Of a stretch of 33,993 nt of DNA, positions 15,679-24,121 are shown piece after piece. A program made the position numbers and the translations under genes. How positions within the stretch are numbered: position 1 is the stretch's first letter; every line of letters begins with the position of its first letter. The DNA is from Methanocorpusculum petauri (GTDB lineage: Archaea; Halobacteriota; Methanomicrobia; Methanomicrobiales; Methanocorpusculaceae), in assembly GCF_026891975.1 (NCBI RefSeq), contig NZ_JAPTGB010000022.1:1-33993 (forward strand), in the 5' to 3' direction. Under the pieces are notes generated by a model. That model was not told where the DNA came from and made no database searches. It saw nothing but the letters and a program-made list of their open reading frames with translations.

Positions 15679-16671
15679 TTGGCATGTGAGTATATTGTAG
15701 GATGTCGCATCAGCAGAGCAGAGCAGAGCAGAGCAGAGCAGAGCAGAGCAGAGCCTATAGAAAAATATTATCAATCTCTCAAAACATCAAAAACTGAAAA
15801 TAGTGGTATTCGTTTTGGACAATGGTGTACAAACGTATGGAATAAATGTCCATTCAGTCATTCTCAATGTGCCACCTCTTTTTTGTATAAACTCAGACGA
15901 ACAGTCTACGGTAAAAGAGATCATCAGGTTGGCAATGGGGGTTCTTGTAAAATCCTGGAACATGAGGAAGAGTACAAGAAACTGTATGATCTTCTTAGTG
16001 ATGAAAAATCTCGAAAAACCCTGATGTGCATTCTGCGATATAGAATCACCGGAGATTTTGAACTGCTTCATGCTGAGAGTGATTTCATATTTAACCAGTA
16101 CTTCGACAAGAACATTATGCAGTTCACTGACAGTGAAGTATTTGTAGACTGTGGTGGGTTTGTTGGAGATACTACTGAGATGTTTATCAGCCGGATACGA
16201 AATTTTTCAAAAATCTATCTCTATGAACCAGAAAGAGGGAACTTTGAAAAGGCTGTCCGTTATCTCTCAACATGGGAAAGAGATGTATTTGATAAAATTG
16301 TCTTGAGAAATGCGGGTGTCGGGAAAGAAAGAGCGTCACTCAGGATATCTTCAGAAGGTTCGGGGTCCCATATCTCACAGTCAGGAGATCAGGAGATTCA
16401 GATTGCTTCCCTTGACGATGATATCAATGAACCTGTCACGTTCATCAAAATGGATATCGAAGGATTTGAATTGGATGCTCTGATGGGAGCAAAGAATCAT
16501 ATTATAACGGAAAAACCAAAACTTGCCATCTGTGTGTATCACAAACCCGATGACCTCTGGCAGATTCCCGAATACATCTTGCAATTAAATCCGTCATACA
16601 AACTCTATCTCCGACAGTACAAAGCAGGTGATGGAAACAATGCGTGGGAATCAGTACTGTATGCGGTTTAA
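15679..16671 (+). CDS. FkbM-family methyltransferase, possibly phase-variable
   Basis: Residues ~150-200 read VFVDCGGFVGDTTEMF, the SAM-binding loop of FkbM enzymes, followed by IYLYEPE and later IKMDIEGFE and LAICVYHKP, all typical. Such enzymes O-methylate sugars or natural products, often on surface glycans. The frame is open from 15679 but starts with TTG; no ATG lies in frame before the conserved part. Eight GCAGA units sit at 15713-15752 and encode SRAEQ repeats. A better placed ATG at 15702 is out of frame with eight units and would be in frame with nine or six. The 5' boundary is therefore uncertain. The gene is AT-rich and flanked by direct repeats of metE. Confidence 0.8.
   Translation: MACEYIVGCRISRAEQSRAEQSRAEPIEKYYQSLKTSKTENSGIRFGQWCTNVWNKCPFSHSQCATSFLYKLRRTVYGKRDHQVGNGGSCKILEHEEEYKKLYDLLSDEKSRKTLMCILRYRITGDFELLHAESDFIFNQYFDKNIMQFTDSEVFVDCGGFVGDTTEMFISRIRNFSKIYLYEPERGNFEKAVRYLSTWERDVFDKIVLRNAGVGKERASLRISSEGSGSHISQSGDQEIQIASLDDDINEPVTFIKMDIEGFELDALMGAKNHIITEKPKLAICVYHKPDDLWQIPEYILQLNPSYKLYLRQYKAGDGNNAWESVLYAV
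15713..15752 (+). repeat. Pentanucleotide microsatellite (GCAGA)8
   Basis: Eight perfect tandem copies of GCAGA lie near the 5' end of the FkbM gene. The unit length is not a multiple of three, so gain or loss of one unit shifts the reading frame. Such tracts are typical of slipped-strand contingency loci in bacteria. Confidence 0.95.
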
Positions 16672-16852
16672 TCAGGATGAACCGATGATCTGTTTCTGAT
16701 GTGAATGACTCCCAACCAAATTTTATTCCTGGTTTTCCGATGGTATTGAGCAGATCAACGTCAATACCTTCTGCTTCCCCGGCTTCGACAACCATATTCG
16801 AAAAGGGAAATAATGCCGGATTCAGACTGATGGTATAGGTTGGTTTTTTCAT
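16502..16852 (-). pseudogene. Possible gene fragment opposite the FkbM 3' end
   Basis: A frame starting at ATG 16852 has a protein-like first ~60 residues (NPALFPFSNMVVEAGEAEG, IGKPGIKFGWESF), then runs antisense into the FkbM gene for 170 nt with poor composition. The real part, if any, is 16672-16852. It may be the truncated start of a lost gene at the insertion boundary. Not recognised. Confidence 0.25.
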
Positions 16853-17024
16853 CCACGCATCCGGCGGAAAACGAAAACATGCCGATACACAAAAACACGC
16901 ACAGAGAAAAAACCAATACAGTTCATACTGTTCGGACAGGACTCATTACACATCTCTGTATAGTAGCGTATCCTGAATCTATATTTGAGTTTTTCTCTGC
17001 ATCTCAATTTTTCGTCATGGGTTG

Positions 17025-17545
17025 TTATAGTTCAGCCCTGACGTTCCTCGCTGCTTCGCACATATTCGCGAGCTTTGCAAATGCCACCTCCGGCGTGTGC
17101 ATCCGAAGACCGCAGTCGGGATCGATCAGAATATTTTCTTCCCCGAACACCTCCACACAGGATCGGATCCGCTTTTCGATCTCTTCCACCGACTCCACCT
17201 CCGGATCGGAACTTTTCACACAACCGCAGCCGATCTTTTTGTTACGCAGATCATGCCGTGAGATGTCGGAGAGGTTGTCGGGGCTTACCGAGTACTCGAA
17301 ATCGATCACATCCACCGGCAGTCGTGTCCATTCCGACGCAATCGTGTCCAGCCTGCCGCAGGTGTGAATGCACGACGGTGTTTCAATATCCCTGAAGATG
17401 ATCTTCAGTGCTTCCCTTGCCGTTTCAATATCCATCGCGCCGGTGGAAAGAATCGGCTCGTCCACCTGAATCATATACACCCCGCTCGCTGCAAGAAATT
17501 TTGCCTCCGAATGAAGTGCTGCCGCAAGATCCAGTACCAGCTCAT
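17025..17545 (-). repeat. Direct repeat, right copy (partner 15107-15623)
   Basis: The 3' part of metE is present twice in the same orientation, about 1.9 kb apart, with roughly 98% identity by eye. The FkbM gene and its repeat tract lie between the copies. Recombination would remove them and keep one full metE. Confidence 0.85.
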
Positions 17546-17918
17546 CCCGGTTCCGGTAGGCGGGTGTCTCAATCTTCAGCGCATACGCCAACGTACACGG
17601 TCCGGTCAGAATGCCTTTCACATACTTTGTCTGTGTTAAAGCATACCGCGTATCAGCGACTGTAATCGGTTTTTCCGAAATCCCGATTGTACCCGTAACC
17701 GTATTTCCATTGATCCCCGGGAGCTTTGAGACGAATGCCTGTACCATATCAGCCCTCACCTGCCCGTCGGAGATGATATCCACGCCTGCCCGGAGCTGCT
17801 CGGCGACAGCAAACTGTACCGCTTTCTTGTACGGATCAAAAAGTGCGGAAAGACCGGTACCTTTCACACACGGGAAAGAACCAACAACCGTGGTCGGGAG
17901 AAGTTTCGGAAGGTGCAT
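17025..17918 (-). CDS. metE: Core-MetE type methionine synthase (cobalamin/corrinoid-dependent archaeal form)
   Basis: The 297-aa protein corresponds to the C-terminal catalytic half of MetE, as in archaeal folate-independent methionine synthases (MesA-like group). Zinc ligands are visible: H185 and C187 in IHTCGR, E208 in DFEYS, C269 in DPDCGLR; D153 lies in QVDEP. It would move a methyl group, in methanogens probably from a methyl-corrinoid protein, to homocysteine. The zinc holds the substrate thiol. It has its own TATA-like box about 26 bp before ATG 17918 and little ribosome site. Its last ~515 bp are duplicated at 15107-15623. A distinct terminator separates it from the upstream protease operon. 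Confidence 0.8.
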   Translation of the reverse strand: MHLPKLLPTTVVGSFPCVKGTGLSALFDPYKKAVQFAVAEQLRAGVDIISDGQVRADMVQAFVSKLPGINGNTVTGTIGISEKPITVADTRYALTQTKYVKGILTGPCTLAYALKIETPAYRNRDELVLDLAAALHSEAKFLAASGVYMIQVDEPILSTGAMDIETAREALKIIFRDIETPSCIHTCGRLDTIASEWTRLPVDVIDFEYSVSPDNLSDISRHDLRNKKIGCGCVKSSDPEVESVEEIEKRIRSCVEVFGEENILIDPDCGLRMHTPEVAFAKLANMCEAARNVRAEL

Positions 17919-18004
17919 CTCTACAGCATTCGGGAAGAAACATAAAAAAAGTTTGTATTGTTGTCTGTGTCACCCAAACCAGGACCCTCACTGTCAATAC
18001 CATG

Positions 18005-18035
18005 AAAAAATCCTGCTGGCGTACCTTCGCAGGAT
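18005..18035 (-). terminator. Terminator of the isoprenoid/protease operon
   Basis: On the minus strand ATCCTGC (35-29 end) pairs with GCAGGAT over 7 bp with a 12-nt loop and is followed by six T (18010-18005). It lies about 40 nt after the stop codon of the site-2 protease gene. Confidence 0.5.
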
Positions 18036-18076
18036 CACAGAATTCCCTGACGAAAAAAGAAAGATGTTCTGCCCCT

Positions 18077-18766
18077 TCAGAGCAGCAGAGCAACGAACAT
18101 TCCCGGCTGCAGCGAGACGTAGAGGATAAGAAGCGACACTGCAATCAGAGCCACAAATGCCACCGCATTCCAGCGGAGGATCTTTCTGCCGTCCAGGGGA
18201 CCGACCGGAATCATGTTGAAGAACGCGAGCATCGCATTCACCTGGAAACCCACCATACCCAGATAGAACAGAAATCCCGGGAGCGTGAACGCACTGATCG
18301 ATGTGCCGCCGAGCAGAACTCCCGCAATCAGGCACGCGAGGAACGGAATCGCGAGAATAAGATTCGTCAGCGGACCTGCGAGGGAAATAATACCATTCTC
18401 CTTCTTCGTCATCTCGCGTCCGGCGGTATTGATCAGCGTTGCTCCGGGCGCAGCAAACACAATGCCGGTAATGACCGCAACCACAACCGCGATCAACAGC
18501 ATCTGGGTATTCTTACGGAACTCTGCCCAGTAGCCGTACCGGATTGCCACAAATTTGTGCGCAAGTTCATGCAGCACGAACGACAGCCCGACCGTGACCA
18601 CCGCAATAACGAAGGTCATCACCAGCATATCAACCGAAATCTTCCCGATATCAGTGATCAGCGCAAGACCGCCCGAGATACCGAGCGTGAACGCAACTGC
18701 CAGACAGAACCAGGCGAACAGGAGATCACGCCGTTCGAACGGAGTAATTTTTTCCAGAAAACTCAT
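18077..18766 (-). CDS. Site-2 protease-like membrane metalloprotease (family M50)
   Basis: The 229-aa protein has about six hydrophobic spans. HELAHK at ~66-71 is the HExxH zinc site inside a membrane segment, and NMIPVGPLDGRK at ~188-199 matches the NPxPxxPLDG motif that supplies the third ligand. Family members cut membrane-bound substrates within the bilayer. Its ATG follows the stop codon of the dehydratase gene directly, with a GGTGAG ribosome site, so it is co-translated; the link to isoprenoid synthesis is unclear. It lacks a PDZ domain. Confidence 0.85.
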   Translation of the reverse strand: MSFLEKITPFERRDLLFAWFCLAVAFTLGISGGLALITDIGKISVDMLVMTFVIAVVTVGLSFVLHELAHKFVAIRYGYWAEFRKNTQMLLIAVVVAVITGIVFAAPGATLINTAGREMTKKENGIISLAGPLTNLILAIPFLACLIAGVLLGGTSISAFTLPGFLFYLGMVGFQVNAMLAFFNMIPVGPLDGRKILRWNAVAFVALIAVSLLILYVSLQPGMFVALLL

Positions 18767-19951
18767 TTACTCACCACATCCTACACGGACACAGTCTTCA
18801 AGCGTCCCCATCCGGGGAGCAACACCGCACATCCCCGGCAGGTAAGAAAACGCCTTGCCGGAGTTGGTCATGACCGCCCCTGCATGATCCATCAGAGGCG
18901 AGACCACCATGCAGGTGTCAGGCACAACCTTTGCACCTGCTTTCGCAATCACCGCAAGTTCCTCTGCGCATGAAACTTTCATCTCTTCGGCGACGAACAC
19001 ATAAAACGGCATCACCGTCTTTTTTCCGGCAAGGAGTTCCGCAACACGTGTGACTTCTTCCCGGGAAAGATGCGGACAGCCGATTGCAACCGCCGAGACC
19101 TCGACCTCTTTGAACACATCCAGCACCTCCGCAACCTCAATTGTCACAACCTCGCGCTCGTCCTCTGCAATGTGCTGTTTGAAGAACGGGAACCGCGTCT
19201 CCGGCGTAATCTCATTCACATGATACAGCGCAACCGCGCCGGACGCAGCCATCGCCGCACCGAGGCTTTTCAGCATGTCGCGGTTGGGCCTAAGACCCAT
19301 AAACAGCGGGATGCGGTTACCGGCAATCGCACCGGCAACCACACCGAGCGCTCCGTACTCGGCATTTGTCCACTTCTTTGCCGCTTCCGGATCATCCAGC
19401 CGGAACTCGATCTGCGGCAGGCGGTTCTTCACAATGTGGAGACCGTACTCCGGCGTCTTTCCTGTGAGCGCCGAGGCAAGCGCGGACGGTCCGCCCTCAC
19501 GGTTCGTCCGGGCGCCGAGCACTGAATTCGCGTAGCTGACCGCCGAACTCTCCGACCATGCAAGGTGATCGCCGCGTTCCACGATACTGAAGTAGTACGG
19601 CGTACAGGTACAGGTAGGCCGGATCCCGAGCCGGACGTATGCCTCATTCACCTGAATCTGTTTCTCCGCAAAACTCTGCGGGATGCCGAGTTCCTCCCAG
19701 CCGTTCCGGGGCATTCCGATCGGATTCAGAAATGCCGGCACCACCGCTTTTGCATCAATGCTTGATAACCACTCAAGACCGGCCTCGCCGATCGTCTTGA
19801 ACGACGCTCCGGATACCTGCACACTCTTTACCGGAATAAACCGTTCAGCGTCGTAAATTTTGCCGAGCGCCAGCAGAATTTCCATCATCTTCTGGCGGCT
19901 CTCACCGTACTCGCCGTCCAGCAGCGCCTGATCGTACTTGTCCAGTTCCAT
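18767..19951 (-). CDS. Phosphomevalonate dehydratase large subunit (aconitase X family, DUF521)
   Basis: The start is ATG 19951 behind AGGAG; the frame opens a little earlier at GTG 19957. The ~394-aa product matches the catalytic subunit of archaeal aconitase X (IPVKSVQVSGASFKT, TCTCTPYY, AYSESSAV-like AWSESSAVSYANS, TNREGGPSAL). It dehydrates 5-phosphomevalonate to trans-anhydromevalonate phosphate with an iron-sulfur cluster; the Cys of CTCTPYY are likely ligands. The small subunit (DUF126) is not in this window. UbiD and UbiX genes directly upstream supply the next step and its cofactor. Assignment rests on family knowledge and this context. Confidence 0.85.
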   Translation of the reverse strand: MELDKYDQALLDGEYGESRQKMMEILLALGKIYDAERFIPVKSVQVSGASFKTIGEAGLEWLSSIDAKAVVPAFLNPIGMPRNGWEELGIPQSFAEKQIQVNEAYVRLGIRPTCTCTPYYFSIVERGDHLAWSESSAVSYANSVLGARTNREGGPSALASALTGKTPEYGLHIVKNRLPQIEFRLDDPEAAKKWTNAEYGALGVVAGAIAGNRIPLFMGLRPNRDMLKSLGAAMAASGAVALYHVNEITPETRFPFFKQHIAEDEREVVTIEVAEVLDVFKEVEVSAVAIGCPHLSREEVTRVAELLAGKKTVMPFYVFVAEEMKVSCAEELAVIAKAGAKVVPDTCMVVSPLMDHAGAVMTNSGKAFSYLPGMCGVAPRMGTLEDCVRVGCGE

Positions 19952-19964
19952 ATTCACTCCTTAC

Positions 19965-21206
19965 TTATTCATTCCAGTCTGCACGGATAAATTCATCCTC
20001 GTGCCCGAGCTGCATTGTTGCATCAATTCCCATCTTCACATTCATACCATCGCCAATCCGGCAGGGATCGAGGGATGACCCGCGAACGCCGGAGATGATC
20101 ATCACATCCTGATCAGCTCTGACACGGGTTGCAATCGCAAACTCCACATCGTTCGGGTCATAGATGTTGATATCCTCATCCACAACCACCACATGCTTGA
20201 GCGAGGTGTGCGCCGCAAACGCCGCCATGATCACATTCTTGCCGTCGCCGTTGGTCATCTTCTTCACCTGCACCACAGCATGGAAATATCCTGCCCCGCC
20301 CGGTGTGAGGTACACATCGCGGACGTTTGTCACGTTTGCCGCCGCCTGATAAATCCGCGGCTCATAGGGTGCGCCCATCAGCATCTTGTGTTCGGCGGCT
20401 GCCGGAACAATACCATGATAGATGAAATCCGGTTTGCAGGCCATGCCGCAGAGTTCAATTACCGGCTGCATACGGATGGGATCATACGTTCCGCTGATGT
20501 CCACGAACGGCCCTTCCTCATGCAGCTCTGCGGTCATGTAACCGTAGAGCACAATCTCTGCATCCGGAACACGGATGCCGTTCGGACATTCATACAGCGG
20601 CATGTCCTGCCCGAGAATCTCCGCTGCATACGCCATCTCCTTTCCTTCCGGAACCCGGGTACATGCGGCAAAGGTTACTGCCGGGTGTGCGCCGATCACA
20701 ATTGCGATCGGAAGCTTTTCGCCCGCGGCTTTTGCCTGCTGGAGCAGCTTGTACGTGTGGCGTCCTTCCACGATTCTTCCGATCAGATGCGTATCGTCGA
20801 GAACTTCCATCCGGTGAATTGAGGCATTCACCACATCTCCCCATGCGGAAAACACAATACCGGAGGTAAGATAGCGGCCTGCATCTTTGGGGAAGTGTTT
20901 CATGATCGGCAGGTCTGAGAGCTTTGCCGGGACGAACGCAAGTTTTCCTGCGTCATGGGTTTTTCCTGCGTACGTGCATGCGGCAAGCGTTCTGACGAGT
21001 TTTTCCTCCGGAATGTTCAGTGCGACCGAGAGGCTTTTGCGGTCAAAGATCGCGTTCATCACACATTTGTGTCCGTCGCAGTTGTGGAAGTAGAGCATTT
21101 TTTTGCTGGAAAATGCCCGCTTCGGCGCTTCATAAACAGAGGAAACCGGTTCGGTTATCTCCTCAACCAGTCCTTTGGCAATCATTCGTTTGATAAATTC
21201 TCTCAT
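19965..21206 (-). CDS. UbiD-family decarboxylase, probable anhydromevalonate phosphate decarboxylase
   Basis: The likely start is ATG 21206, sharing ATGA with the ubiX stop codon and preceded by GGTGG; the frame opens at GTG 21215. The ~413-aa protein has the UbiD pattern: VVNASIHRM, IVIGAHPAV, GPFVDISGTYD, VVVVDEDINIYD and a C-terminal GMDAT-like KMGIDAT. UbiD enzymes need prenylated FMN, made by UbiX. In the archaeal modified mevalonate pathway this enzyme turns trans-anhydromevalonate phosphate into isopentenyl phosphate. The neighbours ubiX and aconitase X make this the most likely role. Confidence 0.85.
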   Translation of the reverse strand: MREFIKRMIAKGLVEEITEPVSSVYEAPKRAFSSKKMLYFHNCDGHKCVMNAIFDRKSLSVALNIPEEKLVRTLAACTYAGKTHDAGKLAFVPAKLSDLPIMKHFPKDAGRYLTSGIVFSAWGDVVNASIHRMEVLDDTHLIGRIVEGRHTYKLLQQAKAAGEKLPIAIVIGAHPAVTFAACTRVPEGKEMAYAAEILGQDMPLYECPNGIRVPDAEIVLYGYMTAELHEEGPFVDISGTYDPIRMQPVIELCGMACKPDFIYHGIVPAAAEHKMLMGAPYEPRIYQAAANVTNVRDVYLTPGGAGYFHAVVQVKKMTNGDGKNVIMAAFAAHTSLKHVVVVDEDINIYDPNDVEFAIATRVRADQDVMIISGVRGSSLDPCRIGDGMNVKMGIDATMQLGHEDEFIRADWNE

Positions 21207-21751
21207 TCTTTCCACCGTGATCCAATAGTGTGAGGTATTCCGCAGTGATCCAGTACGCGGCCTGCGATCATGTCAGCGAGATCATTGATCGTCTGCGGGT
21301 GTGTATACAGCGGAGGGGAAGCGGGCATGATTACCGCTCCGGCATCATGGGCAGCAAGCATATTGGTCAGATGCACCCGGGAGTACGGCGTCTCTCTTGG
21401 CACAAGGATCAGGTTCCGCCGCTCTTTGAGGGCAACGTCTGCTGCCCGTGCTATCAGGGTTGTTGAGTAGCCGTTTGCAATTGCGGCAAGGCTCTTCATA
21501 CTGCACGGAATAACGACCATGGCATCAAACAAAAACGACCCGCTGGCAATTCCTGCGGAGAGATCGCTGTTCTCCTCGTAGTGGACCGGATAGCCGGAGA
21601 GGTCCACCTCCTCCAGCCGTGCGACGGTTCTTGCGGTATCGGAGATAATCAGATACACCTCAACGCCGTCCGTTTTTGCGAGGGCTTCGATCAGCCGCTT
21701 TGCGTACAGCGTCCCGGAAGCTCCGGTGACTCCGACAACGATCCGCTTCAT
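21203..21751 (-). CDS. ubiX: UbiX-type flavin prenyltransferase
   Basis: The 182-aa protein begins MKRIVVGVTGASGTLYAKRL, the FMN-binding start of UbiX, and carries PCSMKSLAAIANG and LVPRETPYSRVHLTNML. UbiX joins dimethylallyl phosphate to FMN to make the prenyl-FMN cofactor of UbiD, encoded next with a 4-nt overlap. It starts 5 nt after the HD-domain gene. Confidence 0.92.
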   Translation of the reverse strand: MKRIVVGVTGASGTLYAKRLIEALAKTDGVEVYLIISDTARTVARLEEVDLSGYPVHYEENSDLSAGIASGSFLFDAMVVIPCSMKSLAAIANGYSTTLIARAADVALKERRNLILVPRETPYSRVHLTNMLAAHDAGAVIMPASPPLYTHPQTINDLADMIAGRVLDHCGIPHTIGSRWKE

Positions 21752-21756
21752 CCTTC

Positions 21757-22962
21757 TTATATTATACCTGTGAGTTTATGTTGTTTTGTTGCACGCCGCA
21801 GTGCGAGCACCTCGCGTGCGGCGTCGCCCACGCGCTCGCGAAGTTCGGCGGGTGCGTACACGCCGAGGCGCCACTGTCCCTGACGGGTGGCGTTCATCAT
21901 GGCGATCATCGGCACGTTCTCTTCGAACGGTATGAGATCGTGATGGTTGCGGACTTTGATGTTCATCTTCATCTCTTTTCGGAGAGGCGGAATGTCAAGG
22001 ATGATCTTGTCCGGTTCTACTCCTGCGGTCTCGGCGATTGCGGTGTGCATCCGCTCAATACCACTCTGGGTGTGGGGCAGGTGATCGCGGTCCACCAGTT
22101 CCCGTCCGGCGTATACGGCTCTCTTATAGAGATTTCGCGTACGGATGCGGTTCATCAGATCGCGGGTACTTACTTCCTCTGAGTTCAGCAGAAGAGCGGT
22201 TGCAGTCACATCGTCCATCGTGAGAAATTCGCGGACCGCGTCCGTGTCTCCCCTGAAGTGGCTGCGGCACGCAAGGAGAAACATCTCTTCTGCGATCCTG
22301 CAGGCGTGATGATAATAAACGGACGGCCCCATAAGTGTTCTTGCGATCAGCAGCGACTCGGCCGCCGAGATGCCTGACTCATTCAGGACAAGTGTATCCG
22401 CAACGATTGCAAGAGATTTTGTCAGCCGTTCCGCATCGAAGTTGCCGTACGGTGCTCCGGTATAGTGAGCGTCCCGCAGAAGGTAGTCCATCCTGTCCAC
22501 GTCGAGGTCACCGTGAATGATGCCGGCATACTTGTGACTGCCGGAGATGAGGGCTGCAACCTCCTCAGGACTCACGGAATTTTTTTCAAGCTGCGCTGCA
22601 AGTGCAGGCTGCTTCAGCTGTTCACGTATATCATCGTGTGAGAACGGTGTATATTCCTGCATCAGTCGCTCGCTTGCGTGTGAATACGGCCCGTGACCGA
22701 TATCGTGCAGGAGTGCAGCACAGCAGATTGTCCGTGTTTCTGCATCCCCGAATCCGAGATGCCTGCATAAAAGAGATGCAAGGTGCATCGCGCCAAGGGA
22801 ATGTTCAAACCTGGTATGGTTTGCCCCGGGATACACCAGATATGCAAAGCCCAGCTGACGGATGTGGTGAAGGCGCTGCAGTGCCGGTGAATCCACCAGC
22901 GGCAGAATTTCTGCAGGCACTTCTATATATCCGTGTACCGGGTCTTTGATCTGTTTTGGCAT
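21757..22962 (-). CDS. HD-domain phosphohydrolase (SAMHD1/dGTPase-like)
   Basis: The 401-aa protein has NHTRFEHSLGAMH (~49-61), LLHDIGHGPYSH (~84-95) and DLDVDRMDYLLRDAHYTG (~155-172), together the H...HD...D metal site of HD hydrolases related to SAMHD1 and bacterial dGTPases. Likely substrates are dNTPs or related nucleotides, not shown here. It precedes ubiX by 5 nt and follows a small secreted protein by 9 nt, so it is in the same operon, though its role there is unclear. Confidence 0.85.
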   Translation of the reverse strand: MPKQIKDPVHGYIEVPAEILPLVDSPALQRLHHIRQLGFAYLVYPGANHTRFEHSLGAMHLASLLCRHLGFGDAETRTICCAALLHDIGHGPYSHASERLMQEYTPFSHDDIREQLKQPALAAQLEKNSVSPEEVAALISGSHKYAGIIHGDLDVDRMDYLLRDAHYTGAPYGNFDAERLTKSLAIVADTLVLNESGISAAESLLIARTLMGPSVYYHHACRIAEEMFLLACRSHFRGDTDAVREFLTMDDVTATALLLNSEEVSTRDLMNRIRTRNLYKRAVYAGRELVDRDHLPHTQSGIERMHTAIAETAGVEPDKIILDIPPLRKEMKMNIKVRNHHDLIPFEENVPMIAMMNATRQGQWRLGVYAPAELRERVGDAAREVLALRRATKQHKLTGII

Positions 22963-22971
22963 GAGGATTTA

Positions 22972-23370
22972 TTATTTCTGTCCGGCCTTTGCCAGATTAA
23001 ACAACAGAGACCCCGCAGGCGAGCTGAGAAGTCCTGCTGCATGATTGAAGGTGATCGGGGCGGACTGTTCGCCGGTGATCTGATCGCCGTTGACATTGTA
23101 GACAATTACTTTGTCGGTGATTCCTTTGTAGGCGTTTATCATGGAGAGTGCATTGATGTAGATGCCGTCTGCGGTACGGAATACGACAACGCCTGATCCG
23201 TCATTTGCGGTCAGTTTTGTAAGTTCGGTTCCGGTTTTTTCCGCAAGGCCCTGGGCATAGTTCCCGTTTGCCTCTTCAACAATGAGGCCGCCGATTCCTG
23301 CGCCAAGACCACAGAAGACGACGAGCACTGCGAGTGTTACCGCGATGATTTCTGTTTTGTTCATTCCCAT
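22972..23370 (-). CDS. Small membrane-anchored extracytoplasmic protein, unrecognised
   Basis: The 132-aa product has one N-terminal membrane span (IIAVTLAVLVVFCGLGAG) and a soluble part of about 100 residues with no cysteine cluster. GVVVFRTADGIYINALSMIN and VIVYNVNGDQITG suggest a small beta-rich domain outside the membrane. It is probably the first gene of the operon; AT-rich DNA with a TATA-like element lies just upstream. Start at ATG 23370 or 23364. No function can be assigned. Confidence 0.7.
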   Translation of the reverse strand: MGMNKTEIIAVTLAVLVVFCGLGAGIGGLIVEEANGNYAQGLAEKTGTELTKLTANDGSGVVVFRTADGIYINALSMINAYKGITDKVIVYNVNGDQITGEQSAPITFNHAAGLLSSPAGSLLFNLAKAGQK

Positions 23371-23500
23371 AATAATAATAATTATATGCGTGTATTTGTT
23401 AAAGAATCTTTACACTGGATTTTTTCCAAAGACGAGGTGGTTTCCTTTTGCTACTTAGTGTCAGAATTTATTCTTCAGCAACGCATATGAATACGATAAG

Positions 23501-23902
23501 GTGATCTTTTTGGAGCATACGGCGACACCTGATAATCCGGAACATCTTGAGATATGTTTTTGTCCGCTGCACGGACTGCTGGATACAATCAGCAAAAAGT
23601 GGGCGCTGATGATCATTGCGGTTATTGGCAACCGCGGCTCTGCAGGATTCAATGAACTGAAACGTTGTCTCTGCAATGTCAGTTCAAAGACCCTGTCGAA
23701 TACGCTGAAGGATCTTGAGGAGAAAGGACTCATTTATCGTCAGGTGGTGGATCAGACCCCGCCGGTTGTCCGGTACTATCTCACTGTTTCCGGATGGGAA
23801 TTGCGGGAACTGCTTATTCCGCTGCTCGCATGGGTAATGAAGAACGGCGGCCATGCGGATGAAGGATGCCCGATTCACTTCAATGCGGAACATGTGCGGT
23901 AA
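23501..23902 (+). CDS. HxlR-family winged-helix transcription regulator
   Basis: The frame starts with GTG 23501 (TTG 23510 is possible). The 133-aa product has CPLHGLLDTISKKWALMII, the N-terminal Cys and GGKW-like segment of HxlR proteins, then SSKTLSNTLKDLEEKGLI as recognition region and a wing with RYYLTVSG. HxlR proteins sense redox or reactive species; the CFCPLH cysteines may be sensors. It lies upstream of two iron-sulfur flavoproteins that it could control. Confidence 0.85.
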   Translation: MIFLEHTATPDNPEHLEICFCPLHGLLDTISKKWALMIIAVIGNRGSAGFNELKRCLCNVSSKTLSNTLKDLEEKGLIYRQVVDQTPPVVRYYLTVSGWELRELLIPLLAWVMKNGGHADEGCPIHFNAEHVR

Positions 23903-23984
23903 GGAATTCTGTGAGTCTGGTGGCGGGTGTATTGTCTGCGACAGGTTGATGTTCACGTCTCGCCAATATAGTATCCGTATTTTT

Positions 23985-24066
23985 GCGAGGGTATCCAAGT
24001 GGCCAACGGAGGCTGACTCAAGATCTGCTCTCAAGGAGTTCGCGGGTTCGAATCCCTCCCCTCGCA
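23985..24066 (+). tRNA. tRNA-Leu(CAA)
   Basis: An 82-nt type II tRNA. Acceptor stem GCGAGGG pairs with CCCTCGC; discriminator A fits archaeal tRNA-Leu. The anticodon loop is CTCAAGA with anticodon CAA, reading UUG. A long variable arm has a CTC/GAG stem, and the T loop is TTCGAAT. One mismatch is seen in the anticodon stem (T-T) and one in the T stem (C-T). The CCA end is not encoded. No intron is visible. Confidence 0.85.
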
Positions 24067-24121
24067 CTGTTTTTTGGTCTGCTCCATTTCTTTTATTTCC
24101 CTTCCCTCCAATATACTCACT

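Noticed and set aside
17843..18973. 376-codon plus-strand frame opposite the protease gene
   Set aside because: It is the shadow of the M50 and dehydratase genes; the Arg/His/Gln-rich product is typical of antisense frames.
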